Assembly (NCBI GenBank): GCA_947169245.1
Contig: CAMVPA010000017.1
Coordinates: forward strand, 1-64,000
Length of the DNA stretch: 64,000 bases
Source of the DNA: an uncultured Prevotellaceae bacterium
GTDB taxonomy: Bacteria > Bacteroidota > Bacteroidia > Bacteroidales > Bacteroidaceae
Reading direction: 5' to 3'
Shown one piece after another: positions 45,654 through 54,954 of this stretch (positions are counted from its first letter, which is position 1; the number at the start of each line of letters is the position of its first letter). Both the position numbers and the translations under genes were made by a program. Below the pieces are notes generated by a model that saw only the letters and a list, made by a program, of their open reading frames with translations, was not told the DNA's origin and did no database searches.

Positions 45654-48600
45654 TTATCCGTGTCCGTCCGTTATGTCCTTGGCCAATAGTACGACACCGT
45701 GCTGGCGCTTGCCGTCCATCATGATTTTCAGCGGACGGTCGAAGCGGACGTGGCGCACGTACTCCGTCTCCTCGACGGCAGGCATCTGGTCGAGCACCTG
45801 CTGCTGGATGACGCCGTCGCCCGTGTAGGTGTTGATGGTGAAGTAGCCGACGCCGAACGACGTGAGGTTCTGGAAGAAGTGGGTGCCCTGCGAGGGGTCG
45901 ACGTGGTAGTTCTTGAGACCGGCCTCGACGATGACGCGGGCCGCCGAGATGTGGGGCCACTTGACGGGAATGCCCAGCCAGTAGTCGCTGGAGCCCCAGC
46001 GGCCCGGGCCGATGAGCACGTAGTTCTTGCCCTCGTTGAGGAAGCGCTGGTTGATGCGCTCGATGTGCGAGGCGATGGTGGGGTTGTTGGCAGCGGTGAA
46101 GTCGTCGCCCGTCTTGACGTAGACTACGTCGGAGACGTCCTCGCTGATGCCGTGTCCCAGCGAGTTGTAGCTGCGCAGCAGGCACTGCTCGTCGGGAATC
46201 TGCTGCAGGTCTTCGTCGAGTACCTGCTTGGAGTCGACGATGGGACGTATCTGGAGGAGGTAGAACCCACCCCCGACCCCTCCCGAACGGGAGGGGAGTT
46301 GAGACAGTCCAGACGAATGGGAGTTACCAGCCTCCCCTCCCGTTCGGGATGGGCTGGGGGTGGGTCTTAGGTTGCAGGCAAACTCAATCTCGACGGGACG
46401 CTTCATGGCGTCGGAGCCAAACTTCTGAGCCATCTGCAGCAGCTCGGGCAGCGGGAAGATGCCCTGTTGCAGGACGCCGCAGAAGGAGATGATCTTGCGG
46501 CCGCCCTCGTAGATGCCATCGCGGATGACCTGGTCGACGGGGTCGTAGGTCGAGGCGATGTAGGTGAGGGCGCCGTCCTGGTCGGCCTGCTTCACGCGTA
46601 CCTTTCTTATATTAAAGCCGTCGTCGACCTTGAAGTCGTCGCCGACGTGCGACATGTCGAGGGCGTAGAAGCGGGTCTGCGTCTCGCGCAGTGCCGTCTC
46701 CATCTCGCTGGTCTGCAGCACCTGCGTGGGGTGGTAGGGCGAGACGCGCAGCGTCTGTCCGCCGTCGACGATGTACTTGCCCAGACCGAGTGCCAGCGAG
46801 GCGATGCCCTCCTCGGCTGTCTCGTCGCCGATGGGGTAGTAGTTCAGTGAGCGCAGCACGCCGCTGAAGGTGGGGTAGTAGAGGTCGCCGTGCTGCTGTC
46901 CGATGACCTCCTGCAGGATGACGGCCATCTTCTCCTGGTCGATGACGTTCTGCGTGGCCAGCATGTAGGCCTTGGAGTCGCGGTAGTAGACGGAGGCGTA
47001 GACGCTCTTGATGGCACAGGCCAGCATGCGCAGCATCTCGTACTTGTCCTCCAGATAGGGAATCATGTAGGTGGAGTAGATGCCGGCGAAGGGCTGGTAG
47101 TGGGAGTCCTCCAACAGCGACGACGAGCGCACCGCGATGGGCGCGTCGATGGCGTCGAAGAAGGTGAAGAAGTCGGCAATCAGCGAGTCGGGCAGCTGTG
47201 CCTTCAGGAAGTGCTGGAGTATCACCTCGTCGTCGGCGTCGCTCAGGGCGATGGACCAGAGGTTGTTCTTGTCCATGAACTCGTCGAAGAAGTCGGTGCA
47301 GAGGACGACGGTCTTCGGGATGCTGACCTCGGCACCCTCGAACTGGTTGAGCTCGGGGTGGTGCTTGATGATCTTGTCGAGGAACGCCAGGCCGCGGCCC
47401 TTGCCGCCGAGCGAGCCTTCGCCGATGCGGGCGAAGTGGGCATAGCGGTCGAACTTCAGTCGGTCGAACTCGGCCACGATGCCGATGTTCTTCATGCGGC
47501 GGTACTGCACGATGGCGTCGAAGATGATCTGGCGATGGGCGTCGACGTCCTGCAGCTTGTGCCACGTGACATGCTTGAGGAAGGCCGACACGGGGAAGAT
47601 GGCGCGGGCCGTGAGCCAGCGGCTCATGTGGTTGCGCCGTATGTGGTGGGCCAGCGAGTCGGCAGGAATCTTGAAGATGCTGTCCTGCAGCTGCTTGAGG
47701 CTGGAGACGCGGGCCACCTCGGCCTTGGTGACGGGGTCGCGGAAGACGAAGTCGCCGAAGCCCATGTGCTCCTCCATGAGGTGGTGCAGGTCGACGTTCA
47801 TCTTCGTCGAGTTCTTGTCGATGAAGTGGAAGCCCTCGGCCTTGGCCTTCTCGGCGTTGATGGTCTCTGAGGAGTCGAGAATCAGTGGCACGTACTCGTC
47901 GCGGCGGCGAATCTCGCGCAGCAGTTTCAGGCCTGCCTCGGGGTCGCCCTCCTCGACGTGACTCAGTCGGCCGGGCACTGTCTTCATGGGGAAGCGGGTG
48001 TCGGAGATGACGCCCAGCGTGTTCTCGTGATACTTCTCATAGAGGGCCATGGCCTCCTCGTAGTTGGTGGCGAGCACCACCTTCGGACGTCCGCGCTTGC
48101 GCTGTGCGGCGGCGTGGGGGTTCAGGGCCTCTGTCGAGAATCGCTTCGACTGCGCCAGGATGTAGTTATAGAGGTTGGGCAGCACCGAGGAGTAGAAGCG
48201 TATGTTGTCTTCGACGAGCAGAATCATCTGCACGCCGGCCTCGCGGATGTCATGTTCGATGTTCATCTTGTCCTCCAGCAGCTTGATGATAGACATGATG
48301 AGGTTGGTGTTGCCGAGCCAGCAGAAGACGTAGTCGAAGACCGACATGTCCTCGTCCTGGATGCGCTTGGTGATGCCGTGCGAGAAGGGCGTCAGCACCA
48401 CGCAGGGAATGTTGGGGTGGGCGGCCTTGACCTCGCGGGCCACGGTGAAGGCGTCGTTGTCGGCATTGCCCGGCATACAGATGACCAGGTCGATGTCGGT
48501 GGTGTGGAGCACCTCGTTGGCCTCCTCGGTGGTCGACACCTGCGTGAAGGTGGGCGGGTAGCGCATGCCGAGCTCCATGTACTCGTCAAAGATCTTCTCA

Positions 48601-48752
48601 TCGATGCGGCCGTCGTCCTCAAGCATGAACGCGTCGTAGGGGTTGGCCACGATGAGGACATTGAAGATGCGTCGTGTCATCAGGTTGACGAACGACACGT
48701 CCTTCAGATAGAACTGGTTCCACTCCTGTGGTATGGTCGTAGTCTCGGTCAT
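45654..48752 (-). CDS. PEP/pyruvate-binding (PpsA/PPDK N-terminal-like) protein with receiver-like N-terminal region
   Basis: GEGSLGGKGRGLAFLDKII...APIAVRSSSLLEDSHYQPFAGIYSTYM; N-term LIVANPYDAF...LVEDN..FYSSVLP. Confidence 0.8.
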   Translation of the reverse strand: MTETTTIPQEWNQFYLKDVSFVNLMTRRIFNVLIVANPYDAFMLEDDGRIDEKIFDEYMELGMRYPPTFTQVSTTEEANEVLHTTDIDLVICMPGNADNDAFTVAREVKAAHPNIPCVVLTPFSHGITKRIQDEDMSVFDYVFCWLGNTNLIMSIIKLLEDKMNIEHDIREAGVQMILLVEDNIRFYSSVLPNLYNYILAQSKRFSTEALNPHAAAQRKRGRPKVVLATNYEEAMALYEKYHENTLGVISDTRFPMKTVPGRLSHVEEGDPEAGLKLLREIRRRDEYVPLILDSSETINAEKAKAEGFHFIDKNSTKMNVDLHHLMEEHMGFGDFVFRDPVTKAEVARVSSLKQLQDSIFKIPADSLAHHIRRNHMSRWLTARAIFPVSAFLKHVTWHKLQDVDAHRQIIFDAIVQYRRMKNIGIVAEFDRLKFDRYAHFARIGEGSLGGKGRGLAFLDKIIKHHPELNQFEGAEVSIPKTVVLCTDFFDEFMDKNNLWSIALSDADDEVILQHFLKAQLPDSLIADFFTFFDAIDAPIAVRSSSLLEDSHYQPFAGIYSTYMIPYLEDKYEMLRMLACAIKSVYASVYYRDSKAYMLATQNVIDQEKMAVILQEVIGQQHGDLYYPTFSGVLRSLNYYPIGDETAEEGIASLALGLGKYIVDGGQTLRVSPYHPTQVLQTSEMETALRETQTRFYALDMSHVGDDFKVDDGFNIRKVRVKQADQDGALTYIASTYDPVDQVIRDGIYEGGRKIISFCGVLQQGIFPLPELLQMAQKFGSDAMKRPVEIEFACNLRPTPSPSRTGGEAGNSHSSGLSQLPSRSGGVGGGFYLLQIRPIVDSKQVLDEDLQQIPDEQCLLRSYNSLGHGISEDVSDVVYVKTGDDFTAANNPTIASHIERINQRFLNEGKNYVLIGPGRWGSSDYWLGIPVKWPHISAARVIVEAGLKNYHVDPSQGTHFFQNLTSFGVGYFTINTYTGDGVIQQQVLDQMPAVEETEYVRHVRFDRPLKIMMDGKRQHGVVLLAKDITDGHG
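46264..46368. repeat. ~105-bp palindromic element inserted in frame
   Basis: aacccacccccgacccctcccgaacgggaggggag...cctcccctcccgttcgggatgggctgggggtgggtctt; encodes LRPTPSPSRTGGEAGNSHSSGLSQLPSRSGGVGGG. Confidence 0.9.
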
Positions 48753-48827
48753 GGGGCTTATAGGGCTAATGGGGCCAATGGGGCTAATGGGACTAATGGG
48801 GCTAATGGGGCTAATGGGGCCTATGGG
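48753..48827 (-). repeat. Stop-to-start array, period 9 (CCCATTAGC)n
   Basis: + strand ggggcttatagggctaatggggccaatggggctaatgggactaatggggcta...; fills gap between rseP stop and PEP-binding start. Confidence 0.95.
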
Positions 48828-50366
48828 CTACATATAGCCCAGCCAGCGTAAGATGTCGTTAAGGTTGGCCACCACCATCAGCAGGATGAGGATGCCGAAG
48901 CCGACGTACTCTGCACGTATCATGAACTGCTCAGAGGGCTTGCGGCGCGTGATGGCCTCGTAGAGGAGGAACAGCACATGGCCGCCGTCGAGCGCGGGGA
49001 TGGGCAGGATGTTCATGAAGGCGAGGATGATGCTGAGGAACGCCGTCATCTTCCAGAACAGGTACCAGTCCCAGACGGGCGGGAAGAGACTGCCGATGGC
49101 TCCGAAGCCGCCCAGCGACTTGGCGCCGTCGGCGGTGAAGACATACTTCATGTCGTCGACATAGCCGGCCAGCACGTTCCAGCCGTACTTGATGCCGGCG
49201 GGAATGCTCTCAAAGAAGCCGTACTCGCGGGTGTAGGGCTTGTAGAGCGAGCTGATGGAGCGGGCCATGAAGCCCAGCTTCAGGTCTTCGGTGAGCACCA
49301 CCTGCTTGGTGAACACGCCGTATTCGGTATGTTCCACCTTCGTGGGTACAGTCACACCGTTTATGGTAGTACCTGTAGAGTCAATGTACGTGTCGCGCTG
49401 TGTTCCCTTGAAGGTCAGGGTGACGGTGCGCACCTTCAGGCTGTCGGCGTGGGTCTTGGCTACGGCCAGCTGGTCGCCTAAGCGTCCCAGCTCATAGAGG
49501 AACGTGTTGTGCGAGTCAATGGCGTGGCCGTTGATAGACAGGATCTTGTCGCCCGCCTCCAGACCGATAGACTCAGCGGGTGAACCGCTGAGCACACTGT
49601 CAATCTCGGCGGGAATGAACGGCTCCACAAAGCGGGGCTCCGACTGGAGCATGTTCAGCAGGTTCAGGTCGCCGGGCAGCGAGACGTGCTCGTGCTTGCC
49701 GTTGCGTACCACCTCGACGTCGTGAGCCTCAGAGAGCATGCGGTAGAGGTCGGCCGAGAAGTCCTTGAACAGCTTGCCGTCGGCAGCCACCAGGATGTCG
49801 CGGTCCTGGAAGCCATACTGCTTGGCCTCCTTGTTGAACTTCATGGCAATCTCGCCTGCCGGGATGTAGGTGTCGCCCCAGTAGAAGAGGATCATCGCAT
49901 AGATGAACAGCGCCAGCAGGAAGTTCACCAGCACGCCGCCCACCATGATGAGCAGACGCTGCCACACGGGCTTCGTGCGGAACTCCCAGGGGTGTGTCTC
50001 CTCGCTGAGCTTCTGGTTGGTCTCGTCAATCATACCGTCGATGGCGCAGTAGCCACCCAGCGGCAGCCAGCCCAGACCGTACTCCGTACCAACGTACTCC
50101 TTCTTCACGGTCTTGGTCACCTTACCGTCCTTGTCGGTCTCCTCAATCTCCTTCTCGGGCACCACCTCGGGCTTCAGCTTCAGCAGCCGGCGCAGCCACG
50201 TGTCGTAGGTGCTCAGCAGGTGGAACTTGGGATTGAAGAACAGGTAGAACCTCGACACGCGCACCTTGAAGAGCTTGGCGAAGGTGAAGTGCCCCAGTTC
50301 GTGGAGCAACACAAGCAGGCTGATAGCCAGCATGAACTGTAACAGTCTTATCAGAAAAATATCCAT
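48828..50366 (-). CDS. rseP: Site-2 protease RseP
   Basis: LVLLHELGHFTFAKLFKV; PDZ region; C-term ILPIPALDGGHVLFLLYEAI. Confidence 0.95.
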   Translation of the reverse strand: MDIFLIRLLQFMLAISLLVLLHELGHFTFAKLFKVRVSRFYLFFNPKFHLLSTYDTWLRRLLKLKPEVVPEKEIEETDKDGKVTKTVKKEYVGTEYGLGWLPLGGYCAIDGMIDETNQKLSEETHPWEFRTKPVWQRLLIMVGGVLVNFLLALFIYAMILFYWGDTYIPAGEIAMKFNKEAKQYGFQDRDILVAADGKLFKDFSADLYRMLSEAHDVEVVRNGKHEHVSLPGDLNLLNMLQSEPRFVEPFIPAEIDSVLSGSPAESIGLEAGDKILSINGHAIDSHNTFLYELGRLGDQLAVAKTHADSLKVRTVTLTFKGTQRDTYIDSTGTTINGVTVPTKVEHTEYGVFTKQVVLTEDLKLGFMARSISSLYKPYTREYGFFESIPAGIKYGWNVLAGYVDDMKYVFTADGAKSLGGFGAIGSLFPPVWDWYLFWKMTAFLSIILAFMNILPIPALDGGHVLFLLYEAITRRKPSEQFMIRAEYVGFGILILLMVVANLNDILRWLGYM

Positions 50367-50405
50367 TGTTATTTGTCGTTATTTCGTTATGTCGGGATTT
50401 CTGGA

Positions 50406-51560
50406 TTAATTCAGCAGCTCCGTTGCTATGCGACGGGCTTCTGCGTCCGTCGCGATGTATGTCTCGTAGGTGGGATTCTTGTCGAACGTGGCGCGCTGCA
50501 TGGTCTCGGCGATGACGTCGCCCATCTGCAGGAAGCCGCAGCGGTCCTCGAGGAAGGCGCGGTTCACAATCTCGTTGGCAGCGTTGACGATGCACGGCAT
50601 GTTGCCGCCGCGGTCCAGTGCCTCGTAGGCCATCGCCAGACAGCGGAACTTTTCAAGGTCGGGCTCGAAGAACTCCAGATGCTGGGCCTTGAACAGGTCC
50701 AGACGCTCGCCGCTCAGCGGCAGGCGGTGCGGGAACGAGAAGGCGTACTGTATGGGCAGACGCATGTCGGGCACGCCGAGCTGTGCCTTCACTGAGCCGT
50801 CCTGGAACTGCACGGCCGAGTGGACGATGGACTGCGGATGCACCAGCACCTGTATCTGCTTGGCGTCGACACCGAAGAGCCACTTGGCCTCGATGACCTC
50901 GAAGCCCTTGTTCATCATCGATGCCGAGTCGATGGTGATCTTCGCACCCATGTCCCATGTCGGGTGGCGCAGGGCGTCGGCCTTCGTTACGTGGGCTATC
51001 TCCTCCATTGACTTCGTGCGGAACGGACCGCCCGAGGCCGTCAGCAGAATCTTTTCTATGGGGTTCTGGTCTTCGCCGACGAGACTCTGGAAGATGGCCG
51101 AGTGCTCGCTGTCGACGGGCAGGATGGGCGTGTGGTACTGCTGTGCCAGCTGCAGAATCAGCTCGCCGGCCACTACCAGCGTCTCCTTGTTGGCCAGGGC
51201 GATGGCCTTGCGGGCCTTGATGGCGTGGATGGTGGGCGACAGTCCGGCAAAGCCCACCATGGCGGTGAGCACCATGTCGATGGGGCCGGCCTCCACAATC
51301 TCGTCGAGCGCCTGTGCTCCGGCATATACCTTCACGTCGGGCAGGTCGTCCATCAGCCGCCGCAGCTCGTCGTAGCGCTGCTCGTTGGCAATGACGACGG
51401 CGGCGGGCTTGAACTTGTGGGCCTGCTCTGCCAGCAGCTCCACCTTATTATTAGCTGTCAGGCAGTAGACCTCGTACAGGTCGGAGTGCTCCTCAATGAC
51501 CTCGAGGGCCTGGGTGCCTATCGATCCCGTAGAACCGAGGATGGCTATTTGCTTTTTCAT
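50406..51560 (-). CDS. dxr: 1-deoxy-D-xylulose 5-phosphate reductoisomerase
   Basis: MKKQIAILGSTGSIGTQALEVIEEH...LTASGGPFRTKS...DMGAKITIDSASMMNKGFEVIEAKWLF. Confidence 0.97.
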   Translation of the reverse strand: MKKQIAILGSTGSIGTQALEVIEEHSDLYEVYCLTANNKVELLAEQAHKFKPAAVVIANEQRYDELRRLMDDLPDVKVYAGAQALDEIVEAGPIDMVLTAMVGFAGLSPTIHAIKARKAIALANKETLVVAGELILQLAQQYHTPILPVDSEHSAIFQSLVGEDQNPIEKILLTASGGPFRTKSMEEIAHVTKADALRHPTWDMGAKITIDSASMMNKGFEVIEAKWLFGVDAKQIQVLVHPQSIVHSAVQFQDGSVKAQLGVPDMRLPIQYAFSFPHRLPLSGERLDLFKAQHLEFFEPDLEKFRCLAMAYEALDRGGNMPCIVNAANEIVNRAFLEDRCGFLQMGDVIAETMQRATFDKNPTYETYIATDAEARRIATELLN

Positions 51561-51585
51561 TTGACTATTTGACTATTTGACGATT
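51561..51585 (-). repeat. Stop-to-start array, (GTCAAATA)n
   Basis: + strand ttgactatttgactatttgacgatttt between rimM stop and dxr start. Confidence 0.75.
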
Positions 51586-52095
51586 TTACAATTCCAACAG
51601 CCCCTCGGGGATGTCGATGGTGATGATCCTGTTTTCCTGATCGACATCGGTGATCAGCTCCTCAGAGGCGGGGATGAGTGTGCCGTCCTCCAGACAGAAG
51701 AGTATGTTAATGGTAGAGTCGTCGATGGAGGCTATCTTGCCTACTGTTCGTCCTGTGCTTGCATCGACGATGCTGTAACCGACAATCTCCGCCCAGCTCA
51801 TACTCCCTTCGTCGCTATCCGTGAGGGCACGGGGGAAATAGACGTCGCAGCCCGTCAGTTCGGCGGCGCGCTGCTGGGTGTCGATGTCCTCGAACTTCAC
51901 CAGTGCCACGCTGTCGCTGCGGAAGCGATATTCCTCGATGAAGAAAGGCACGAGGATGCCGTCGACGTCGAGCACCAGATAGTCGCAGTCCACACGGTCG
52001 AAGACATCGTCGTCGAACTGGAAGGACACCTCGCCCTTCACGCCGTGCGTCTTGCCTAAGCGGCCTATCTTGTAAACGTCTTCACTCTTTATCAT
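51586..52095 (-). CDS. rimM: Ribosome maturation factor RimM
   Basis: DVYKIGRLGKTHGVKGEVSFQFDDDVF; PRC-barrel C-term. Confidence 0.93.
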   Translation of the reverse strand: MIKSEDVYKIGRLGKTHGVKGEVSFQFDDDVFDRVDCDYLVLDVDGILVPFFIEEYRFRSDSVALVKFEDIDTQQRAAELTGCDVYFPRALTDSDEGSMSWAEIVGYSIVDASTGRTVGKIASIDDSTINILFCLEDGTLIPASEELITDVDQENRIITIDIPEGLLEL

Positions 52096-52188
52096 GGGGC
52101 TTCTGGGTCTTATGGGTCTTATGGGTCTTATGGGACTTATGGGTCTTATGGGACTTATGGGTCTTATGGGGCTTCTGGGACTTATGGG
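52096..52188 (-). repeat. Stop-to-start array, period 9 (CCCATAAGA)n
   Basis: + strand ggggcttctgggtcttatgggtcttatgggtcttatgggacttatggg... between murA stop and rimM start. Confidence 0.95.
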
Positions 52189-53493
52189 TTATTGACGGGT
52201 GATTCTGGCGCCGAGGGCGTTGAGGCGGTCTTCGATGTGCTCGTAGCCGCGGTCTATCTGTTCGATGTTGTCGATGCGGCTGGTGCCGTTGGCACTCATG
52301 GCAGCGATGAGCAGGGCAATGCCTGCGCGGATGTCGGGGCTCGACATGCGTCCGCCACGCAGGGTAATCTTGTGGTCATGGCCTATGACGACGGCACGGT
52401 GGGGGTCGCAGAGAATGATCTGGGCACCCATGTCGATGAGCTTGTCGACGAAGAACAGACGGCTCTCGAACATCTTCTGGTGGAACAGCACCGAGCCGCG
52501 GGCCTGGGTGGCCACGACGATGAGTACGCTGAGCAGGTCGGGCGTGAGGCCGGGCCATGGGGCGTCGGCCAGTGTCATGATGGTGCCGTCGATGAACGAC
52601 TGTATTTCGTAGTGGCGCTGACGCGGTATCCACAGGTCGTCGCCCTCGACCTTGATCTTCACGCCGAGACGGCGGAAGGCGTCGGGGATGATGCCCAGTT
52701 GGCTGACGGCAACGTCCTTGATGCGGATGCCTTCGCCGCACATGGCTGCCATGCCTATGAACGATCCCACCTCAATCATGTCGGGCAGTATCTGGTGGTC
52801 AGTGCTGTGCAGGCTGTCGACACCCACGATGGTCAGGAGGTTTGAGCCAATGCCGCTGATTTTGGCACCCATACGGTTCAGCAGATGGCAGAGCTGCTGC
52901 AGGTAGGGCTCGCAGGCAGCATTGTAGATGGTGGTGGCGCCTTCGGCAAAGACGGCGGCCATGATGATGTTCGCCGTTCCTGTCACCGAGGCTTCGTCGA
53001 GGAGCATGTAGGTGCCCTTCAGCCGTCGGGCGCTGATCTCGTAGACGTCGCGTCCTTCGACGTGGGTGAACTTCGCACCCAGCTTCTCGAAACCCAGGAA
53101 GTGGGTGTCCAGACGGCGGCGTCCTATCTTGTCGCCGCCGGGCTTCGTCACGATGGCCTTGCCCATGCGGGCCAGCAGCGGACCAATCATCAGTACCGAA
53201 CCGCGCAGCTGCGCACACTTATGTACGAACTCGTCGCTCTCCAGATAGTCGAGGTTCAGCTCGTCGGCTTGAAAGGTGTATGAGTTCCTGTCGCATTTCG
53301 ACACCTTCACACCGATATCCTTGAGCAACTGAATGAGGTTGTTGACGTCGCGGATGTCGGGGATGTTGTGGATGGTCACTGCCTCGCTGGTGAGCAGCGT
53401 GGCACAGATGACCTGCAGGGCCTCGTTCTTGGCGCCCTGCGGGGTGATGGTGCCGCTCAGCGGGTGTCCGCCCTCGATGACAAATGTTGCCAT
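52189..53493 (-). CDS. murA: UDP-N-acetylglucosamine 1-carboxyvinyltransferase
   Basis: MATFVIEGGHPLSGTITPQGAKNEALQVICATLLT. Confidence 0.96.
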   Translation of the reverse strand: MATFVIEGGHPLSGTITPQGAKNEALQVICATLLTSEAVTIHNIPDIRDVNNLIQLLKDIGVKVSKCDRNSYTFQADELNLDYLESDEFVHKCAQLRGSVLMIGPLLARMGKAIVTKPGGDKIGRRRLDTHFLGFEKLGAKFTHVEGRDVYEISARRLKGTYMLLDEASVTGTANIIMAAVFAEGATTIYNAACEPYLQQLCHLLNRMGAKISGIGSNLLTIVGVDSLHSTDHQILPDMIEVGSFIGMAAMCGEGIRIKDVAVSQLGIIPDAFRRLGVKIKVEGDDLWIPRQRHYEIQSFIDGTIMTLADAPWPGLTPDLLSVLIVVATQARGSVLFHQKMFESRLFFVDKLIDMGAQIILCDPHRAVVIGHDHKITLRGGRMSSPDIRAGIALLIAAMSANGTSRIDNIEQIDRGYEHIEDRLNALGARITRQ

Positions 53494-53529
53494 ATTCTTA
53501 TCGCTTTGGCTCCTGGCTTTCGCCTGTGG

Positions 53530-54132
53530 TTACTTCTTCTTCTTCTTGGACTTGCCGCCCTCGTTGTTGACGACGGTCACTTTCTCGAAGATGAATCTGT
53601 TCAGGTCGAGCTGAATGACACCGTCGGTGTAGCGGGCCAGGTCGTCGGCCACCTTCTCGTCGTCCATGGAGCCATGTCCCCATGTGGCGAGGTCGCGTTT
53701 CATCTGGTTGGCTGTCTGGCGGGCCAGCTCGTCGCGCTCAGGTCCTGCGGGCATCTGCTTGAGCTGCTCGAACAGCTCCTCGATCAGCTTGCCGTAGTGG
53801 CGCTGGCGAATCTTGTTCTGCGGCAGCGGCAGCGGGGCGGGCTTGGAGTGAATCTTCTCGGCCTCCGACACGTCGAAGGGCCAGTCGATGTCAAGCTGTT
53901 TGCCACTCATCAGGTACAGATGGTCCCAGAGCGTCTGCTCGTAGTCGGCGTTGCCGCGCAACTGCGGCATCTTCGTCTCCATCAGACGGATGATGGTCTG
54001 GGCGCAGACGGTACGCTCCTGCTTCGTCGGCAGGCTGGCGGCGTGGTCTACCATCTTCTGTATCTCACGGCCGTACTCGGGCATCTGCAGCTTCTCGCGT
54101 TGTGTGTTGTAGTCTAATCCTTTTATTTCCAT
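53530..54132 (-). CDS. DUF4290 family protein
   Basis: MEIKGLDYNTQREKLQMPEYGREIQKMVDHA. Confidence 0.8.
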   Translation of the reverse strand: MEIKGLDYNTQREKLQMPEYGREIQKMVDHAASLPTKQERTVCAQTIIRLMETKMPQLRGNADYEQTLWDHLYLMSGKQLDIDWPFDVSEAEKIHSKPAPLPLPQNKIRQRHYGKLIEELFEQLKQMPAGPERDELARQTANQMKRDLATWGHGSMDDEKVADDLARYTDGVIQLDLNRFIFEKVTVVNNEGGKSKKKKK

Positions 54133-54182
54133 ATATCTGTTTTTTTCTTACTTCTCACTTCTTACCTCTCACCACTTACCTC
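54133..54182 (-). repeat. Stop-to-start array of GAGGTAAGTGGT-type words
   Basis: + strand cttacttctcacttcttacctctcaccacttacctctta. Confidence 0.75.
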
Positions 54183-54872
54183 TTATAGAAGCTTCTTCGG
54201 CATTTTGGCCACGAAGTCCTTCAGGTAGAACGGCACGAAGTAGGCCACGTCCTCGAACTGCTCCTGCAGGAACCGGCGCTCGGCCAGCGGCATCATCCAC
54301 TTGGCCAGCGGCTCCACGCCGTCGATGTAGCGGGCGTTGGGGTGGTCGATGGTCTCCATGCACTTCTTGGCACCGTTGCCGAAGAAGTAGACGGGCTGGC
54401 GGTCGAGCCACTCGCGGTAGGTGTTCTGGTCGACGATGTCGGCCTGAATCCCGCGGACGGGTCTCAGGGCACGGTCGTAGAGGGCGGCGTAAACCTCCAT
54501 GCGGCGGGCGTCGAGCATGGGGCAGAGCAGGGCGCCCTCCTCAATCTTCTCGCCCAGCAGCAGAGGCACGCACATCAGCTCCAGCGTGGGCACGCTGATG
54601 AGCTTCAGGTTGCGGCCGTAGCACACACCCTTGGCCATCGATACGCCAATGCGCAGGCCGGTGTAGGAGCCGGGGCCGCAGCTGACGGCGACGGCGTCGA
54701 ACGGTATGGCGTGGCTGTCGGTGAACGACAGGGCCTCGTCGACCATCGTTCCCAGGCGCTCGGCGTGGTTGGGCCCCGAGTGGTCGTCCTGCTGGAAGAT
54801 GACCTGAGCATCCTCGCTGACGGCCACGGAGCAGACGTCGGTGCTTGTCTCGATATGTAGTATGCAAGCCAT
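54183..54872 (-). CDS. tsaB: tRNA threonylcarbamoyladenosine biosynthesis protein TsaB
   Basis: MACILHIETSTDVCSVAVSEDAQ...VSCGPGSYTGLRIGVSMAKGVCYG; start 54872. Confidence 0.94.
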   Translation of the reverse strand: MACILHIETSTDVCSVAVSEDAQVIFQQDDHSGPNHAERLGTMVDEALSFTDSHAIPFDAVAVSCGPGSYTGLRIGVSMAKGVCYGRNLKLISVPTLELMCVPLLLGEKIEEGALLCPMLDARRMEVYAALYDRALRPVRGIQADIVDQNTYREWLDRQPVYFFGNGAKKCMETIDHPNARYIDGVEPLAKWMMPLAERRFLQEQFEDVAYFVPFYLKDFVAKMPKKLL

Positions 54873-54903
54873 TGTTTTCCTTATTGCTATTATTAATAAG
54901 GTG

Positions 54904-54911
54904 CAAAGGTA
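54904..54911 (-). promoter_or_regulatory. -7 element upstream of tsaB
   Basis: Reverse strand TACCTTTG. Confidence 0.5.
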
Positions 54912-54954
54912 CGCTTTTTCCTCCGAATACGTGCACGTTTCAGAGAAATTAACG

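Noticed and set aside
47958-48851. Plus-strand ORF with collagen-like ANGANGTNGANGANG tail
   Set aside because: Antisense to the PEP-binding gene; the tail is just the 9-nt intergenic array read through.
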